Positions 34,704 through 45,113 of a stretch of 64,000 bases of DNA are shown piece after piece. The stretch is from Hexactinellida sp. DTS-2022 (lineage: Eukaryota; Porifera; Hexactinellida): the NCBI GenBank assembly GCA_028753945.1, contig JAPNXP010000009.1, positions 1,612,001 to 1,676,000 of the forward strand. The letters run 5' to 3'. Made by a program: the position numbers and the translations under genes. Numbering within the stretch: position 1 is the stretch's first letter; each line of letters begins with the position of its first letter. The notes beneath the pieces are model-generated. The model was not told the origin of the DNA and did no database searches. It saw only the letters and a list, made by a program, of their open reading frames with translations.

Positions 34704-35213
34704 TAGGGCATTAGTCGATCGCCAAAAAATTGATCGCGATCTCGATCCCGATCTTTACTTAAAATAGTATCGCGATCTCGATCCCGATCGCAATTTTACA
34801 AATGATCGCCGATCCGATCCCGATCATTTTGCGATCATTTCTTATTTGCCGTAGTATCTATTCAGGAGGCTCAGGTTTCAACTTGACCAACTTTTAGAAA
34901 CAGTGATTTTAGATTTTCAACAACCTGAAAAATATTTTATTGTTACGGGCCTGTTTTATGGATAAATTGAATTAATAATCGTATTCAAATTAAATATATA
35001 AGTGTTAAACAAATTAGGTGGTTTGGTGGATGAATTTAATTGGGCAACCTTTTCCAAAAGATCGGAATGTAGGATCGAAAATTTATGCAAAAAAATGATC
35101 GCGATCTCCATTTCGATCGTTCTGTAAAATACGATCGACGATCCTGCTTCGATCGTAAAAAAGGATCGCGATCGTGATCGCGCGATCATTGATCGTTCGA
35201 TCCTAATGCCCTA
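34704..35213. mobile_element. hAT-like MITE with GATC-rich interior
   Basis: A 510-bp element begins TAGGGCATTAGTCGATCG and ends with the complement ATCCTAATGCCCTA. It is flanked by the perfect 8-bp duplication GTAATATT (34696-34703 and 35214-35221). Its ends are packed with 'gatcgcgatc' and 'cgatcccgatc' palindromes. The 8-bp duplication points to hAT. No ORF is credible. Confidence 0.88.
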
Positions 35214-35221
35214 GTAATATT

Positions 35222-35932
35222 GTAGTAATTGGGCTATAAATTATGTGGAATAAGCTCACCGTAATACAAATTGGAAGGTAATACAGACAAATTTTGATAG
35301 TCCCCTGATTTAGATATTAACGAGAGTGCCTATAAACTGAGGTATATTTTCTATATTATTAAAGTAGAATAGAGTATAAACAATGGCTTATCGTGAATTT
35401 GAATGAACAATTTTAAAATGAAATTATTATTATTATTATATCAGAGTATGGAATATACAATTTTAGCACTCCTACGCTCATAATATCAGATTTATCGCGG
35501 TTTTAGATTTGTCCAGTTTTTTGTCCAGGTTTTGGATTTTACGTGTCCAGGAATGTCCAGTTTTTTTGGCCAAAAAATGGAAAATGTCCAGGTTTTCGGT
35601 CAAAGCCATCTGGTCACCCTAATTATAGGCGACTAATTACTATGTCTTTGTATACTCGTATCAACTAGAGGTAACTTACTAGACCATTGAGAATGGAGAT
35701 TTCAAATTTTGATAGAAGATAGAGAATTTCATGGAGATGTGCACCTCTATATACGATTACAGGGCAGTAGGGTGGAGCCCTTGCGGCAGCTTAGGCAGGG
35801 TCTTAGGTTGTCATGGTATACTATTGGTAGCAAACATGGCTTTGGATCCTGCTCACTAATTTACATTTCATCACAATAATACATTAATTCGATCTTATGG
35901 ATCATACAAGATAAATTCACCAATTTATTTCC
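35222..35932. other. Non-coding stretch with a repeat remnant
   Basis: The segment 35505-35625 repeats 'tgtccagg/ttttt' and ends 'catctggtcaccctaatta', a terminus typical of dispersed MITEs, but no matching left end was found. A fragment 'gacaaattttgatagtcccc' near 35285 resembles one in the Ulp1 gene intron. Otherwise nothing is seen. Confidence 0.4.
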
Positions 35933-38900
35933 CTAATAAAATGCATTTAAAAGTAATTTGCAATATTTATTAATGTGTGTTTCTGTGTCCATCTGCTGAC
36001 TCAATACTTTTTCAATACCAAGTGTACATCCCATTCGTAGCGGAGTAAGGACTGTATGACCAACTGTATGCATACCAAATTGTTGTACCAGTCCTTTCGT
36101 CACATTGCACCAACTGTTACCTCCGCAGACTTGAGAGACCTCACTGTACACACTAGCTAGTACACCATCTACCACAATTAACCCATTATTGGTGAAGGGA
36201 GCGTAGTAGCCCTTCTGAGTACAGGTATTTATATGTAACACGGGTATTGAGATGAGGATTTCCCTCCTTTCCTTATCACCAACTGGTTGTTGTTGTTGTT
36301 TATGGCAAAATGATATACAGTGGATAATATCTCCTACTCGTAGCTGATAAGCGGGAACTGGTCTCCTCTGGTCTCCACTCAGGATTAAGTGGTTGGCAGA
36401 AATGTGCAGGTGTCCGTGTGGATGTGTGATGTGGAGGAATGTGGCTGTGATGTGTGGATCTCGATGTGCCCAGAGGTACACTCTGGAGTAGAGAGGTTTT
36501 CCTGTGGTTGGATTGATGGATAGCACATAGTCTCCTATCTTCAATTCATCCATCCTAACCCTTTCTCCTCCTCTCAACACTAAACTTACATTCCCTGGAA
36601 AACAAGCAGGTTCTTCCACTCCTATTACAATTTGGTTCACAGCTACCATACTGAACCTTCCTTCCTGGAGTGAGAAGTTGCCTTTTCTTTCGACTATGCT
36701 AATACTGATTAATTTTGATTTCAAGGTTTTCCTCATAACAGGATCAATGTAACATAACATATCTCCAATATAAACATTCTTAGCAGGAACAAGTTTCGGT
36801 GGTTTGTCAGGAAGAATAATCAGAACGCCTTGGTTTATTCCCAATACAATATTTCCGTACTCGTGAGTTAGACTTATATAATTGTAAAGAAAATGGCGTT
36901 CTTTAATATTGACCAAACCTACTTTATCAAAATGTGCCCAACATGGATCCCTGCATACGAGTATTTTATCATTTTCAAGAATATCCTGAATTTGAACCTC
37001 TGAATAATTTTGAAAACTTCCACGTATACACAACGAATTTTCTGGAAATCCAAATTGAGCATATTTGGGTTCACTTAGTGTGGCTACCGTTTCTCCGGTA
37101 AATGGAGTGGTTGGAATTATAGACCGAAATCTTGAATAGTTAATTGATCTGGTCGAAGATGCATGTATATGATTTAATTCAATACCCCGGATCTCAATTA
37201 ATCTTTGTATCTCATTGCGTTTAGAAGAATCTAGCAGGGCTACAAACTCGTAGATCGGTAAAAGTTGCTCGTTCTTTAAACTTGGATTCTCCACAGGTAC
37301 AGGGTACTTTTGGAGAGAGTTGATCCACCTCAGCCACATCCATGGAGTGAGAGATTGCAGTGTGATAAATTGGCCAGGGCAATCACCACCCCTCCAGCTT
37401 AGGAAAGTCGACCTGATTTGCTCGAAAATTTGGTTTTCTTCCTCTATACTACTCTGAGAAATGTTACTTGTGAAATTGTCTGATTCCAGTTTGTCCAGGA
37501 AACTCTGGATATACAAATTGTATTGCATTTGTGATTGTTCGAATTCTCTCTCCTTCATATCAACCACTCCCTGTACAAATCCTCCGCATTCATAGCCAAT
37601 AGTTACGTAATGTCCAAATTTTCTCAAAAAGTTAACATATTCGCCCCTCAGCTGGTTCTCTTCTCCAATGCTACTCTCAGGTAGTGCTCTCACTGCTTCC
37701 TCGAACTCAGGACTGAGTTGTGACAGCAGTTGCTGATTATTGGATAAAGTCATTTTTATTGTATAGATAGAATGTATTATTTTGAATTGGTATTTGATGA
37801 GTATCGATCCTCCTGTTGTTTCCAATTGAGAGCAATTTGGCGAAGAAACGGCTTCCTCAATTCGATCCCATTCTATCCTTCGATTATGCGTTGGAATAAC
37901 TATGTGCATAGATACGGGTAAGTTCACTCCACTCTGAACATGACGATTACATGTGTGGTTAAGTACTCGGGTCCGACTCACTATTCCCGTCTCTGCATTA
38001 ACTCCACAACCTATGTCCCGAATGATTTGTTGGACTTCTAAACTCCTAACTCCACATCCTTCTACTAGAGCTTGTATCTCTATTGGCGAGAGAATGTATG
38101 GAGCTAACACATCTTGCACCTGGTTAAGTGTCATGGACTGGATAGAGTCTAATTGGGTGAGCGAGTGGCTATGTAACTCTATTATTAGAGCAATAAGACT
38201 TCTACCTGAGTATACGTCAGAATGTTCGTTTGCGTATGTCTGCAGAACTTGACTCACTTCATTTATGGGTGCTATTACAAATTCTTGTGCAAAGATGGAT
38301 CTCCATTTTATAATCTCATATTCACTCAGCGTTCCTGGTATTGACAGCTGACCGATGACTGGTTTGTTAGTACCTCTGGAATTGAAGTATAATCTGATGG
38401 CTTCTTGTCCCACTAAATCTCCGTGCTTTTCTGTCAGCTGCATCATAGCTTTGAACACATTCAATGGTTGCAAAGTACCATCGTTGAGGATGGACCAATC
38501 TCCCTTCAATTCTAATTCATAGTCCTCAAAACTATTCTCCATATAAACGATAACAGGCTCAACACCAAGGAACCTGATAGCTAACTCCTTTACCGCAGAG
38601 GTCATTTCATTCAACCTATCAAGAAAACGTTTCTTCCCGAGATCCATTACATGCGTGAGTACAACGAGAAGATTAGGTCTGCTCTTGTCAATAACGCTCA
38701 ACTTGGTAAGCACACGGAACATACGTACCAACTGTGAGTTCGCTCCTGAAATTCGTCTATCATTTGAGTTGATTGCGATCAAGACAATGTTTGGGAAACA
38801 ATTATAGTGCTTTCCAGCAAGAAATAAACGATTGTTGATAAATTGGTCAATCGTCGCGATATTCAAAATATCCTTCTCCTCTCCACCTTCATTACCCCAC

Positions 38901-39262
38901 CCTGGCACATCTATAAACCCTAATGTGAGGTTAGTTAGCCCCGTCTCTTGACTCTCCATTGTAGCAACATATTCTGTGACTAATTTAGTACCACATCTCT
39001 CCTCGCTAATATCGATCACTTCAAACCCGAACAAGTGATTAAGAGAGGCACTTTTCCCAGCTCCACTCAAGCCGTACGAAAATATGATAGCTTCATTACT
39101 GGATCTTCGCAATTCGAAACTAATTTGAACCCCGTCTATTTCTTGAATATTTGCCTGTTTTCCCAAGGCGTGCACTTCATCGATAGGTAACTGAACATAT
39201 TGATTAGTACACAAATTTGAGTTTATTATTTCATTCTCAGTTGCTACAGACTTCTCTGCCAT
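35933..39262 (-). CDS. GTPase fused to tandem Hint (Hedgehog/intein) modules
   Basis: An intronless 1109-aa protein counted from the ATG at 39262; upstream in-frame codons lack an ATG. The N-terminal part (about 20-290) is a P-loop GTPase. It has Walker A GLSGAGKSAS (about 64-73), a switch motif FIDVPGWGNEG and a base-recognition-like VVLTHVMD. AIG1/GIMAP- and septin-type GTPases are the nearest in feel. The middle (300-760) is helical and unrecognised. Residues about 787-880 resemble the C-terminal half of a Hint module (ISLTHEYGNIVLGINQGVL, then YIGDMLCYID) but with the active His replaced by Gln. A full Hint begins at Cys887 (ACFPGNVSLVLRGG). It continues with MDELKIGDYVLSI, LYSRVYLWAHRDP, ISANHLILS (His) and GLIVVDGVLASVYSEV, the last matching hedgehog Hog domains. 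Self-cleavage before Cys887 is predicted, not shown. No signal peptide is seen, so it is probably cytosolic, unlike Hedgehog. Confidence 0.8.
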   Translation of the reverse strand: MAEKSVATENEIINSNLCTNQYVQLPIDEVHALGKQANIQEIDGVQISFELRRSSNEAIIFSYGLSGAGKSASLNHLFGFEVIDISEERCGTKLVTEYVATMESQETGLTNLTLGFIDVPGWGNEGGEEKDILNIATIDQFINNRLFLAGKHYNCFPNIVLIAINSNDRRISGANSQLVRMFRVLTKLSVIDKSRPNLLVVLTHVMDLGKKRFLDRLNEMTSAVKELAIRFLGVEPVIVYMENSFEDYELELKGDWSILNDGTLQPLNVFKAMMQLTEKHGDLVGQEAIRLYFNSRGTNKPVIGQLSIPGTLSEYEIIKWRSIFAQEFVIAPINEVSQVLQTYANEHSDVYSGRSLIALIIELHSHSLTQLDSIQSMTLNQVQDVLAPYILSPIEIQALVEGCGVRSLEVQQIIRDIGCGVNAETGIVSRTRVLNHTCNRHVQSGVNLPVSMHIVIPTHNRRIEWDRIEEAVSSPNCSQLETTGGSILIKYQFKIIHSIYTIKMTLSNNQQLLSQLSPEFEEAVRALPESSIGEENQLRGEYVNFLRKFGHYVTIGYECGGFVQGVVDMKEREFEQSQMQYNLYIQSFLDKLESDNFTSNISQSSIEEENQIFEQIRSTFLSWRGGDCPGQFITLQSLTPWMWLRWINSLQKYPVPVENPSLKNEQLLPIYEFVALLDSSKRNEIQRLIEIRGIELNHIHASSTRSINYSRFRSIIPTTPFTGETVATLSEPKYAQFGFPENSLCIRGSFQNYSEVQIQDILENDKILVCRDPCWAHFDKVGLVNIKERHFLYNYISLTHEYGNIVLGINQGVLIILPDKPPKLVPAKNVYIGDMLCYIDPVMRKTLKSKLISISIVERKGNFSLQEGRFSMVAVNQIVIGVEEPACFPGNVSLVLRGGERVRMDELKIGDYVLSINPTTGKPLYSRVYLWAHRDPHITATFLHITHPHGHLHISANHLILSGDQRRPVPAYQLRVGDIIHCISFCHKQQQQPVGDKERREILISIPVLHINTCTQKGYYAPFTNNGLIVVDGVLASVYSEVSQVCGGNSWCNVTKGLVQQFGMHTVGHTVLTPLRMGCTLGIEKVLSQQMDTETHINKYCKLLLNAFY

Positions 39263-39891
39263 TTCATACAAAGGGTCGATGAAAACAAATTAATTTATGC
39301 TAAGATCATAATTTCTCTTTGCCTATTCTCTGAAACTTGATTACAGATTATTATAGATTGTGGTAATTCTGATTTACTTTTTGCACATATACAAGCTAAT
39401 AGCTAAACTTATAATGTTAGTCAGTCGCATGTAGCTGATCAACAAAACTGCAACGATATTAATTCTAATTATATAGAAAATGGCTACTCCTTTGATCTCA
39501 AATAGCAACACAACTTACTATAAAGAAGAATTGCAAGAATATATTTAATAAATTTTCCAAAATTAGAAAGACTAGAGTAGCAGCAATCTTCTGTGCCATG
39601 TAGCGAAGTGGTTTGTAGCAGACTGTCCGTATCCCAACACAATTTGGAAAATTGGTTACACTATAAGATCACTTATGGATACAACTTGTTCCCTGGTGTA
39701 ATTGCCAAAAGAATGAAGACCATGTGGAAGACCTTATTATAATTATTAGATTATTTCTAAATGAAAGTATTTCCTTTAACTACTTCCTTACTGGATGAAT
39801 CAGAATGAGAAGAGGCGGCACCAGAGGCCACATTCCACTCAGTTACACAACCTAGCTCTGCTATAAGATACGATACACATTCTTTATAGCA
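39263..39891. other. Intergenic, no feature seen
   Basis: AT-rich upstream region of the GTPase-Hint gene. No ORF, repeat or RNA gene was recognised. Confidence 0.4.
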
Positions 39892-39899
39892 GTAGTTCC

Positions 39900-39994
39900 C
39901 AACCTGGGGTCCACAAGATCTATTACGGTCAATGGGAAGGGGTCCAAAGAATTACTATAGAGGGTCCACGGTTGAAAAAGGTTGGGAATCGCTG
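39900..39994. mobile_element. Short hAT-like MITE
   Basis: A 95-bp element begins CAGTAGTTCCCAACCTGGGG and ends with the near complement AAGGTTGGGAATCGCTG. The flanks are CTTTATAG and CTCCATAG, which match at 6 of 8 positions and are probably a decayed 8-bp duplication. Confidence 0.75.
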
Positions 39995-40211
39995 CTCCAT
40001 AGCATTCTACTAGCAAACAAAAAAAATTCTGTAGCAACAAACTAGCTAATTTGTAATCAACAACAAAATGGCTGTTCGATTGCCTGATCAATTAAACTCA
40101 AGATGGTTTAAGATAGAAACAAACTTCAAATTTATCAATCGTTCCTTTGTCTCGTGACAACTTGATAAATGGGTCTAACACCTTGAGGCTTTTATGACAT
40201 TGCGAAAAAAA

Positions 40212-40323
40212 TCCAAAATTGCAACTGTGCCGAAAGCTCTGGAGGCACTATCAATTAACCAACCAGTAGCCACAAAAAGACAGCCTCTAAGGAACATGCT
40301 GTCGGCACAGCTGCAATTTTGGA
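40212..40323. repeat. Hairpin repeat, shorter isolated copy
   Basis: A 112-bp hairpin with the same TCCAAAATTGCA outer arms but altered inner arms ('cggaggc' lost, 'ccagtagccacaaaaag' loop). The complement of the family right block ('aaccatcttgagtttaa') lies upstream at about 40096. It is a diverged solo copy. Confidence 0.7.
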
Positions 40324-40329
40324 TTTTTT

Positions 40330-40600
40330 TATTCTCAAGTAATGCGCTTCATCGATACCGTGCACAAATTGGGACCTACCTAATTTCCGGAACGGAACGA
40401 TACTATTCCGGAAAATCAAAGGACCTAAATTCCGGAACGGAACCTTTCCGGGAAATTTAGGTACCTAAATTACGGAACGGGATATACCTAGGTTTTCCAA
40501 CCCTCCCGGATTGTCTGGGAGACTCCTGGAATCAGGCCGAGTCTCCCGGAAATCAGCAAATCCAATCCGGGAGCTATTGATGCTCTAAAAATCTACATTA
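40330..40600. repeat. 'ccggaa' repeat block
   Basis: The phrase 'taaattccggaacggaac' and relatives recur in both orientations. Related blocks are at 43395-43555 and 44030-44080, so these are pieces of one dispersed family. The stretch 40495-40580 has inverted 'ctcccgga' phrases. Confidence 0.5.
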
Positions 40601-41180
40601 TTAAATCTCGATTGTTGTGTGTGTGTGTGTGTTTTTGTTTGTTTGTTTGTCCGGATTGTATTAAGTGATGGGGAATAGAAACCGCATTTATATATGAGAT
40701 ATAAACTAACTTTCAAATGTTTTAATTGGTAAACAAATGTTATAATAGGTAAACAAGTATGCTGAACACGAATTTCGCATTTACAAATTTATAATATGAA
40801 TATTTGTTGTTGTTGTTGACACAAAATAGGTAAACAAATTAATGAAAATTCAAAATCAACCTAGAAGTTAGCTTTCAACGGGTATTATAGGTTAACAAGT
40901 ATGCTGAACCCGAATTTCGCATTTACAAATTTAAAATATGAATATTTGAACAAATATTCATATTTTAAATTTGTAAACAGTAACATTGTTGTTTACAGTA
41001 AATAGGTAAACAAATTAATGAAAATTCAAAATCAACCTAGAAGCTAGCTTTCAACGGGTATTAGAAGTATATAACTATGACAAAGTAATCAATTGTTTAG
41101 TGAGGAGTAAGGTCGCGTGGTGGCCGTTAACTTGAGGTGCGTAGCACCGATCTGTCGCAAAGCGACCGAGACCGAAGGGC
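40600..41180 (-). repeat. Dispersed repeat with (TG)n, inverted relative to 50.1-50.5 kb
   Basis: The stretch starts with 'aatctcgattgttgtg', a (GT)n tract and 'tttgtccggattgtatt'. It continues with duplicated 'gaatttcgcatttacaaatt' blocks and ends 'accgagaccgaagggct'. The complement of the same series, in the same order, occurs at 50129-50530. It carries no ORF and no TIR that I can define. Duplicated interior blocks at 40755-40905 and 40893-41060 show an internal tandem duplication. Confidence 0.75.
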
Positions 41181-41284
41181 TGTGTTATAATTATATTGTT
41201 GATGTCAAAATTCATGGATTTTGTAAACTGAGGTCGATTCTTATTAAGGGATCCTCTGCACTACGCGGATCGTATGCGGGTGCC

Positions 41285-41634
41285 CATACTGCCAACCGTA
41301 CAGGGATTCCCTGTACAGTACAGGGATTTTGACCATTTTTGGCTGGACCGTACAGGGATTTTTTAATTTGTACAGGGATTTTTAGCTAGGGAAAAATTAT
41401 TGATTGTGAGTCTATTAATACCTAGACATGCCTACACCATCAAAATATAGAATTTTGTTTTGTTAAATAATCCGTTCCTATTCGAGCATACAGGAATTCC
41501 CTGTAGTCTATATAAGCTAATGTTTTCACCTTTACAAGAAAGATTTTTTTGGGGTGTACAGGGATTTTGGCCAATGTACAGGGGAAAATAGGAGCCTAGT
41601 ACAGGGATATATCTCAAATAGGTTGGCAGGTATG
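41285..41634. mobile_element. MITE with 'gtacaggga' repeats
   Basis: The ends CATACTGCCAACCGTACAGG and the near complement AGGTTGGCAGGTATG form an inverted repeat. The phrase GTACAGGGATT recurs at least seven times inside. The possible target duplication 'gtgcc' is weak. Confidence 0.65.
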
Positions 41635-41891
41635 CGTGCCGCACCCGCCCGAAAAATATTCAGATGCTTTGATCCGAAAGAACCCGCGGGTTTCGGGTTT
41701 CGGGTCCCGCGACCCACATTTATTAACCCGCCCCGCGGAGATCTAGTCCATATCACAGTATCAGTGTATCACTGGATTGATCCACATTTAGCGATTTGGG
41801 ACTAAGCGGCCCAAAAACGTTAGTGATTTAGGGCGGGGGTAAAATAATAAAAAATATGAATTTTAGACGGGAAAGGAAGATTGGAAATTGG

Positions 41892-43321
41892 AATCACTCC
41901 TTTGGGGGTCTGACTGAATGGTGAAAATGGTGGAAAACAGTGGAAAATGGTGGGAAATGGTGGAATTTCTGAATTTTCGTCGGAAATGACTGAAAGGTGG
42001 AAACTTGAAAGTGGTGGAATTTCTAAAAATCGACTGAAAGGTGGAAATTGGTGGAAAACGACTGAATGGTGGAAAATGGTGGGAACGACTGAATGGTGGA
42101 AAATGGCTGAATTATGGAAAATTCATATAACAAAAAGTACACAGAGCATGCTCATAAGGTAGGGGCGTAGACTCGTTTTGGAGATTAGTAGGGCCCTTAT
42201 AGCATAGGCGTAGAGTATGATGGGGCGGCCGGGGCACGCCCCGTCAGCCCGTATGCGTTACGGGGCGGAGGCCTCTTCGCCCCGTCAGCTTTCTGTTAAA
42301 GATTCCGGAAAATATATAAATATATACAGAGTATGAAATCATGACTATTTCAATCAAGAATAATTATACTTTCCAGATATTTTATCAATAATTTACTGCA
42401 CAACAGCACAAGTATACCAATTGTGGAATCCCGCTTAACGACCACCTCAGAATAACGATCATCCCGATATTGCTACTAATTTTTATATTCTCGTTCAACC
42501 ACTTATTAACATTAGTATTAATTGATTTTGGAATTACGACCACCCCGCTATTCAAAATTTTGGCCATTGTTTATGAACGAAAAATTATTTTCAAACACAG
42601 AATCACGCCCCGTCAGCTTTTGGTAAAATAATTAATAACTCTACGCCCATGCCTTATAGGCTGGATGTTAGGAATTGTAGGGGCATATTTGTACTATTAG
42701 CTTCTATGGAGAAAGGACAATTATTGGGAGGGCCATGGCCCTATCTGCCCTACCGGAGCCTACGCCTATGTAAGGTACATAGAGCATGCTCGTAAAGATC
42801 GATGATTTACCCTAGTATAATAATGACAAGTATAATATTTACTACAACAAATTGGAATGTAATTCGTAAGTTTACGAATTACATTCCAATTTGATACACA
42901 CTATAATAACAAACAATGCAACGAAATAAAATCTACACAAAGTTAAATAGTCCACAATTTATGGTGGATTAGTTAAACCACTAAAGGTAAAATTTTGTGG
43001 CTTAAATAAGATTTTTGGTGGCTGACCAAACCACCTAATTTGTCGAGCACTGACGAGCATGCATTGTCTACCTTATAAGTATGCACTGTGTACTTTTTGT
43101 TATATGAACTTTCCATCATCTAGCCATTTTCCACCATTCGGCGTTTTCCACCATTCAGTCGTTTTCCACCATTTTCCACCCTTCAAGTCGATTTTAGAAA
43201 TTGCACCACTTTCCACCATTCAGTCATTTCGACGAAAATTCAGAAATTCCACCATTTTCCACTGTTTTCCACCATTCAGTCAAGTAGTTTTTCACCATTT
43301 TCCCCCATTCAGTCAGACCCC
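41892..43321. mobile_element. Foldback element with 'ggtggaaa' arms
   Basis: The left arm (about 41892-42165) and right arm (about 43050-43321) are inverted copies. Both start GGGGTCTGACTGAATG, run through degenerate 'actgaatggtggaaaatggt' repeats and end with 'cataacaaaaagtacacag' type sequence. The arms are about 270 bp and the spacer about 0.9 kb. No target duplication was recognised. A second MITE is nested in the spacer. Confidence 0.75.
42203..42653. mobile_element. MITE nested in the foldback spacer
   Basis: The left end 'cataggcgtagagt' with 'cacgccccgtcagc' is mirrored at the right by 'cacgccccgtcagct' and 'actctacgcccatg'. The arms are GC-rich and the interior AT-rich. The related phrase 'agcctacgcctatg' at about 42760 suggests another end. 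No ORF is credible. Confidence 0.55.
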
Positions 43322-43553
43322 TATTTTGGTTTACTCGGGGTCTCGGTAGGGTATCCACGGGATTGCACCTATCTTTCGATCGAGGGTTAGCTGAAAGGAA
43401 GTTTCTGTGTTCTGGAAATTAGGGCTCAAAACAAAAATAACGGAATCGAATATCCCGGAAAATAGGCATTTCAAATCCCGGAATAATTTCGTTCCGGAAA
43501 TTAGGTACCGTATTCATATTTTCCGGAACCGTTCCGCGCAATTCCGTAATTAG

Positions 43554-44024
43554 CAGGGTTGCCGTGGGAAGGGAATTTTCATTCCCATTCCCACAGGATT
43601 CCCACATGTGGGAAATCCCAAAGCATTTACAATTTTACATAGGATTCTTACGTATCGGAATTCGCCTATATAGTGTTCATGAATCATTATGGTTGTCTAC
43701 AACCATAATGAACACTATGCTTTATTGTAATATGATGATCTATATCAGTGGTTCTCAACTACTTTTCTCTCGCGACCCCAAGCGACCCCAACATGGGGTT
43801 CTTGGGGTCGCTCCCAACATGGAGCGACCCCAAGAAATATTAATGGCGACCCCACATGGGGTCGCGACCCCGCTGTTGAGAACCACTGATCTATATGAAC
43901 GTGTGGAAATTCTATTGATAATCTTATGGGAATTCCCATAGGATTCCCACATGTGGGAATTCCCATAGGCTAAAAAATTTCCCATTCCCATCCCACAGGA
44001 TTCCCATACCACGGCAAACCTGGA
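43554..44024. mobile_element. 'Gttgccgtggga' MITE hosting a nested MITE
   Basis: The ends CAGGGTTGCCGTGGGAA and TTCCCATACCACGGCAAACCTG pair (the right end carries small indels). The arms are rich in 'attcccacaggattccc'. Relatives are at 45029-45113 and 58311-58576. A different MITE at 43746-43888 is inserted in it. Confidence 0.75.
43746..43888. mobile_element. hAT MITE with perfect 8-bp duplication
   Basis: A 143-bp element begins CAGTGGTTCTCAAC and ends GTTGAGAACCACTG, a classic hAT terminus. It is flanked by ATCTATAT on both sides (43738-43745 and 43889-43896). The interior repeats 'cgaccccaa/acatgggg' as a palindrome. Confidence 0.93.
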
Positions 44025-44454
44025 CTAATTAGGTACTTAGATTTTCCGGAATGGTGCTATCACGGAAATTTTGGTCCCCTTGGAAAATTGGTCCGGGGGG
44101 ATCAAATTTTTCAAAGAAATTTGGTCCGTCTGTGGAAAATTGGTCCCTCTGAGGTTTATGTTTATTTAGTTGCCGTATTTACTAGAATAGTAGCCTAGGC
44201 GATTTTTCGTCTAATTGGGACCAAAAAAATTTATGAATAAGCCTGTCACTGGAAAATTGGGCCCCGAAAAATTGATCCGGTGTAAGCGCGTTTTAGGTAT
44301 CCAGCGATTTAGGGATCCCCGTCCCTATATCGCTAGCATTTAGGGACCCTTTGGATTCCAAAAACGCTAGCGATATAGGGATCAATTCAGAGATATAGGG
44401 ACCCCTAGGCCAACCATATACAACCAAAACGCTCAAGGCATATTCTTCTATATA

Positions 44455-44585
44455 CAGGTGCCACCTCGATTATCCGGACTTTTTGGGAACACTCAAATGA
44501 GTCCGGATAAAATAATTACATAACAGTTGGGACCAACATAGAGTGTCCAGATAATCGAAGAGTCGGGATAATCGAGGTTGCATTG
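44455..44585. mobile_element. pogo-like MITE
   Basis: A 131-bp element flanked by TA begins CAGGTGCCACCTCGATTATC and ends with the imperfect complement GATAATCGAGGTTGCATTG. The TCGATTATCCG phrase is typical of pogo/Tigger termini. Confidence 0.7.
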
Positions 44586-44669
44586 TATTGCCCAAATCCT
44601 TCACTATCTTCAGTTTTTGAGTGAAAAATAGTGAAAAATAGAAAAATAGAAAGTTAAAAATATTTCTAA

Positions 44670-44864
44670 GTGAAAAATAGAAAGAGAATCGATATATTTT
44701 GTAAATGCCGTACTCAGGAAGGAGGCAAAATGATACAATGTGCAGATTGTCAAGAATGGTTTCACGAAGAATGTATGCGGATCGCCGGATCCCGATACTG
44801 GCGTGGACAGACCCAAACTATAAGTTGGCGAGTGAAATTTGCAAAGAAATGTAGTGTTAGTTAG
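44670..44864 (+). pseudogene. PHD-finger fragment
   Basis: A short frame encodes FCKCRTQEGGKMIQCADCQ followed by EWFHEECM, a clear first half of a PHD zinc finger (CxC, CxxC, HxxC). The frame ends soon after without the last Cys pair in good context. It has no other domain and lies inside a MITE nest. It resembles the PHD of the KDZ Ulp1 gene in type (CERC...WFHNHC) but is not a close copy. It is probably a remnant of a transposon passenger or of a host chromatin gene; one exon of a real gene cannot be excluded. Confidence 0.55.
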
Positions 44865-45028
44865 GCCTACCGTAGGTATTATAATTACCTATATATATAT
44901 CATCAAGTAGTCACATAATCATAAGTACTTGAGACCTTTAATTTATGATATACGTACTCACTTTATGTAAACTTAGGTCCCTAAATCTCTAGTAATTTAG
45001 GACATAGAAACGAGGATACCCAAAACAC

Positions 45029-45113
45029 CAGGGTTGCCGTGGGAAGGGAATTTTCATTCCCATTCCCATTCCCATCCCATTCCCACAGGATTCCCATACC
45101 CACGGCAACCCTG
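45029..45113. mobile_element. 85-bp hAT MITE with perfect 8-bp duplication
   Basis: The ends CAGGGTTGCCGTGGGAA and TTCCCATACCCACGGCAACCCTG pair (the right end with small indels). The flanks are CAAAACAC at 45021-45028 and 45114-45121. It is the minimal form of the family at 43554 and 58311. Confidence 0.9.
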
